From: SIG440 sp045648205
GTDB lineage: Bacteria; Bacillota; Clostridia; Monoglobales; Monoglobaceae
Length of the DNA: 13,887 bases
Direction of reading: 5' to 3'
NCBI GenBank assembly: GCA_045648205.1
Contig: JAZRNM010000012.1
Span: 1 to 13,887, forward strand
Part shown: one piece after another, positions 13,781 through 13,887 of the stretch
Numbering within the stretch: position 1 is the first letter of the stretch
Layout: each line of letters starts with the position of its first letter
Position numbers and translations under genes: made by a program
The notes under the pieces: generated by a model
Seen by the model: only the letters and a program-made list of their open reading frames with translations
What the model was told of the DNA's origin: nothing
Database searches by the model: none

Positions 13781-13887
13781 ATGTTTCAGTTTGATAAATT
13801 TATCAAACTATTGTGAAAACATAGTTTTCACAATCCTACTTTATTGCAATCAAGCGCAACTTTCAAACTTTTGGTTTGAAAGTTGCG
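13769..13887. repeat. array of four perfect inverted repeats
   Basis: Four different hairpin-forming palindromes follow one another: TGAAACATT/AATGTTTCA (13769-13788, 2-base centre); AGTTTGATAAA/TTTATCAAACT (13788-13809, no spacer); ATTGTGAAAAC/GTTTTCACAAT (13810-13834, 3-base centre); and CGCAACTTTCAAAC/GTTTGAAAGTTGCG (13855-13887, 5-base loop). The first three are contiguous; a 20-base spacer precedes the fourth. All arms pair perfectly. Their sequences differ, so this is not a tandem repeat or a CRISPR array. No coding sequence covers the region. The window ends at the last base of the fourth repeat, so the array may continue. Confidence 0.8.

Noticed and set aside
13810..13834. Rex-binding site, because of TTGTGAA...TTCACAA.
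   Set aside because: The half-sites are nine bases apart instead of the four expected for an 18-bp Rex operator, and the site sits within a chain of unrelated palindromes.
13769..13887. CRISPR array interpretation of the terminal repeats.
   Set aside because: The units are palindromes of different sequence with no constant repeat and no regular spacers, and no cas gene is present.

Overview
The window looks like chromosomal DNA of a strictly anaerobic, low-GC Gram-positive fermenter of the class Clostridia, probably an uncultured gut lineage. The reasons are two [FeFe] hydrogenases, a SpoIIE-type phosphatase, iron-containing alcohol dehydrogenases, AGGAGG-type ribosome binding sites and clean sigma-A promoters with 17-bp spacers. 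The genus cannot be named from the sequence alone.

Layout. (1) Positions 1-1721 are an AT-rich accessory stretch. It holds two unrecognised minus-strand genes, a single-pass membrane protein and a winged-helix protein, and two copies of a structured intergenic element (11-141 and 856-964) whose main hairpin differs by compensatory base changes. (2) Positions 1676-7845 are one minus-strand operon. A strong promoter with an overlapping palindrome drives two small thioredoxin-fold [2Fe-2S] proteins, a PAS-containing sensory-type [FeFe] hydrogenase (group C-like), a SpoIIE/PP2C phosphatase with an extra C-terminal domain, a group B-like [FeFe] hydrogenase and lactaldehyde reductase FucO, ending at a textbook terminator. 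(3) Positions 7909-11126 hold a SorC-family sugar-responsive regulator diverging from a class II aldolase and a sorbose-1-phosphate-reductase-like dehydrogenase. The divergent promoters are near consensus and a perfect 27-bp palindrome lies between them. (4) Positions 11255-12518 hold a stand-alone iron-dependent alcohol dehydrogenase (PduQ-like) with its own promoter, facing an M20 metallopeptidase gene across a shared bidirectional terminator. (5) Positions 13769-13887 carry four successive perfect inverted repeats of unrelated sequence, running to the end of the window.

How it may work together. The [2Fe-2S] proteins and the PAS hydrogenase would sense redox or H2. The phosphatase would pass the signal on, perhaps to a STAS-type partner outside the window. 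The group B hydrogenase and FucO are two alternative electron sinks, making H2 and 1,2-propanediol respectively. The aldolase/dehydrogenase pair and the PduQ-like enzyme fit sugar or deoxysugar fermentation ending in reduced alcohols. Domain calls rest on visible motifs; pathway and signalling links are inference.
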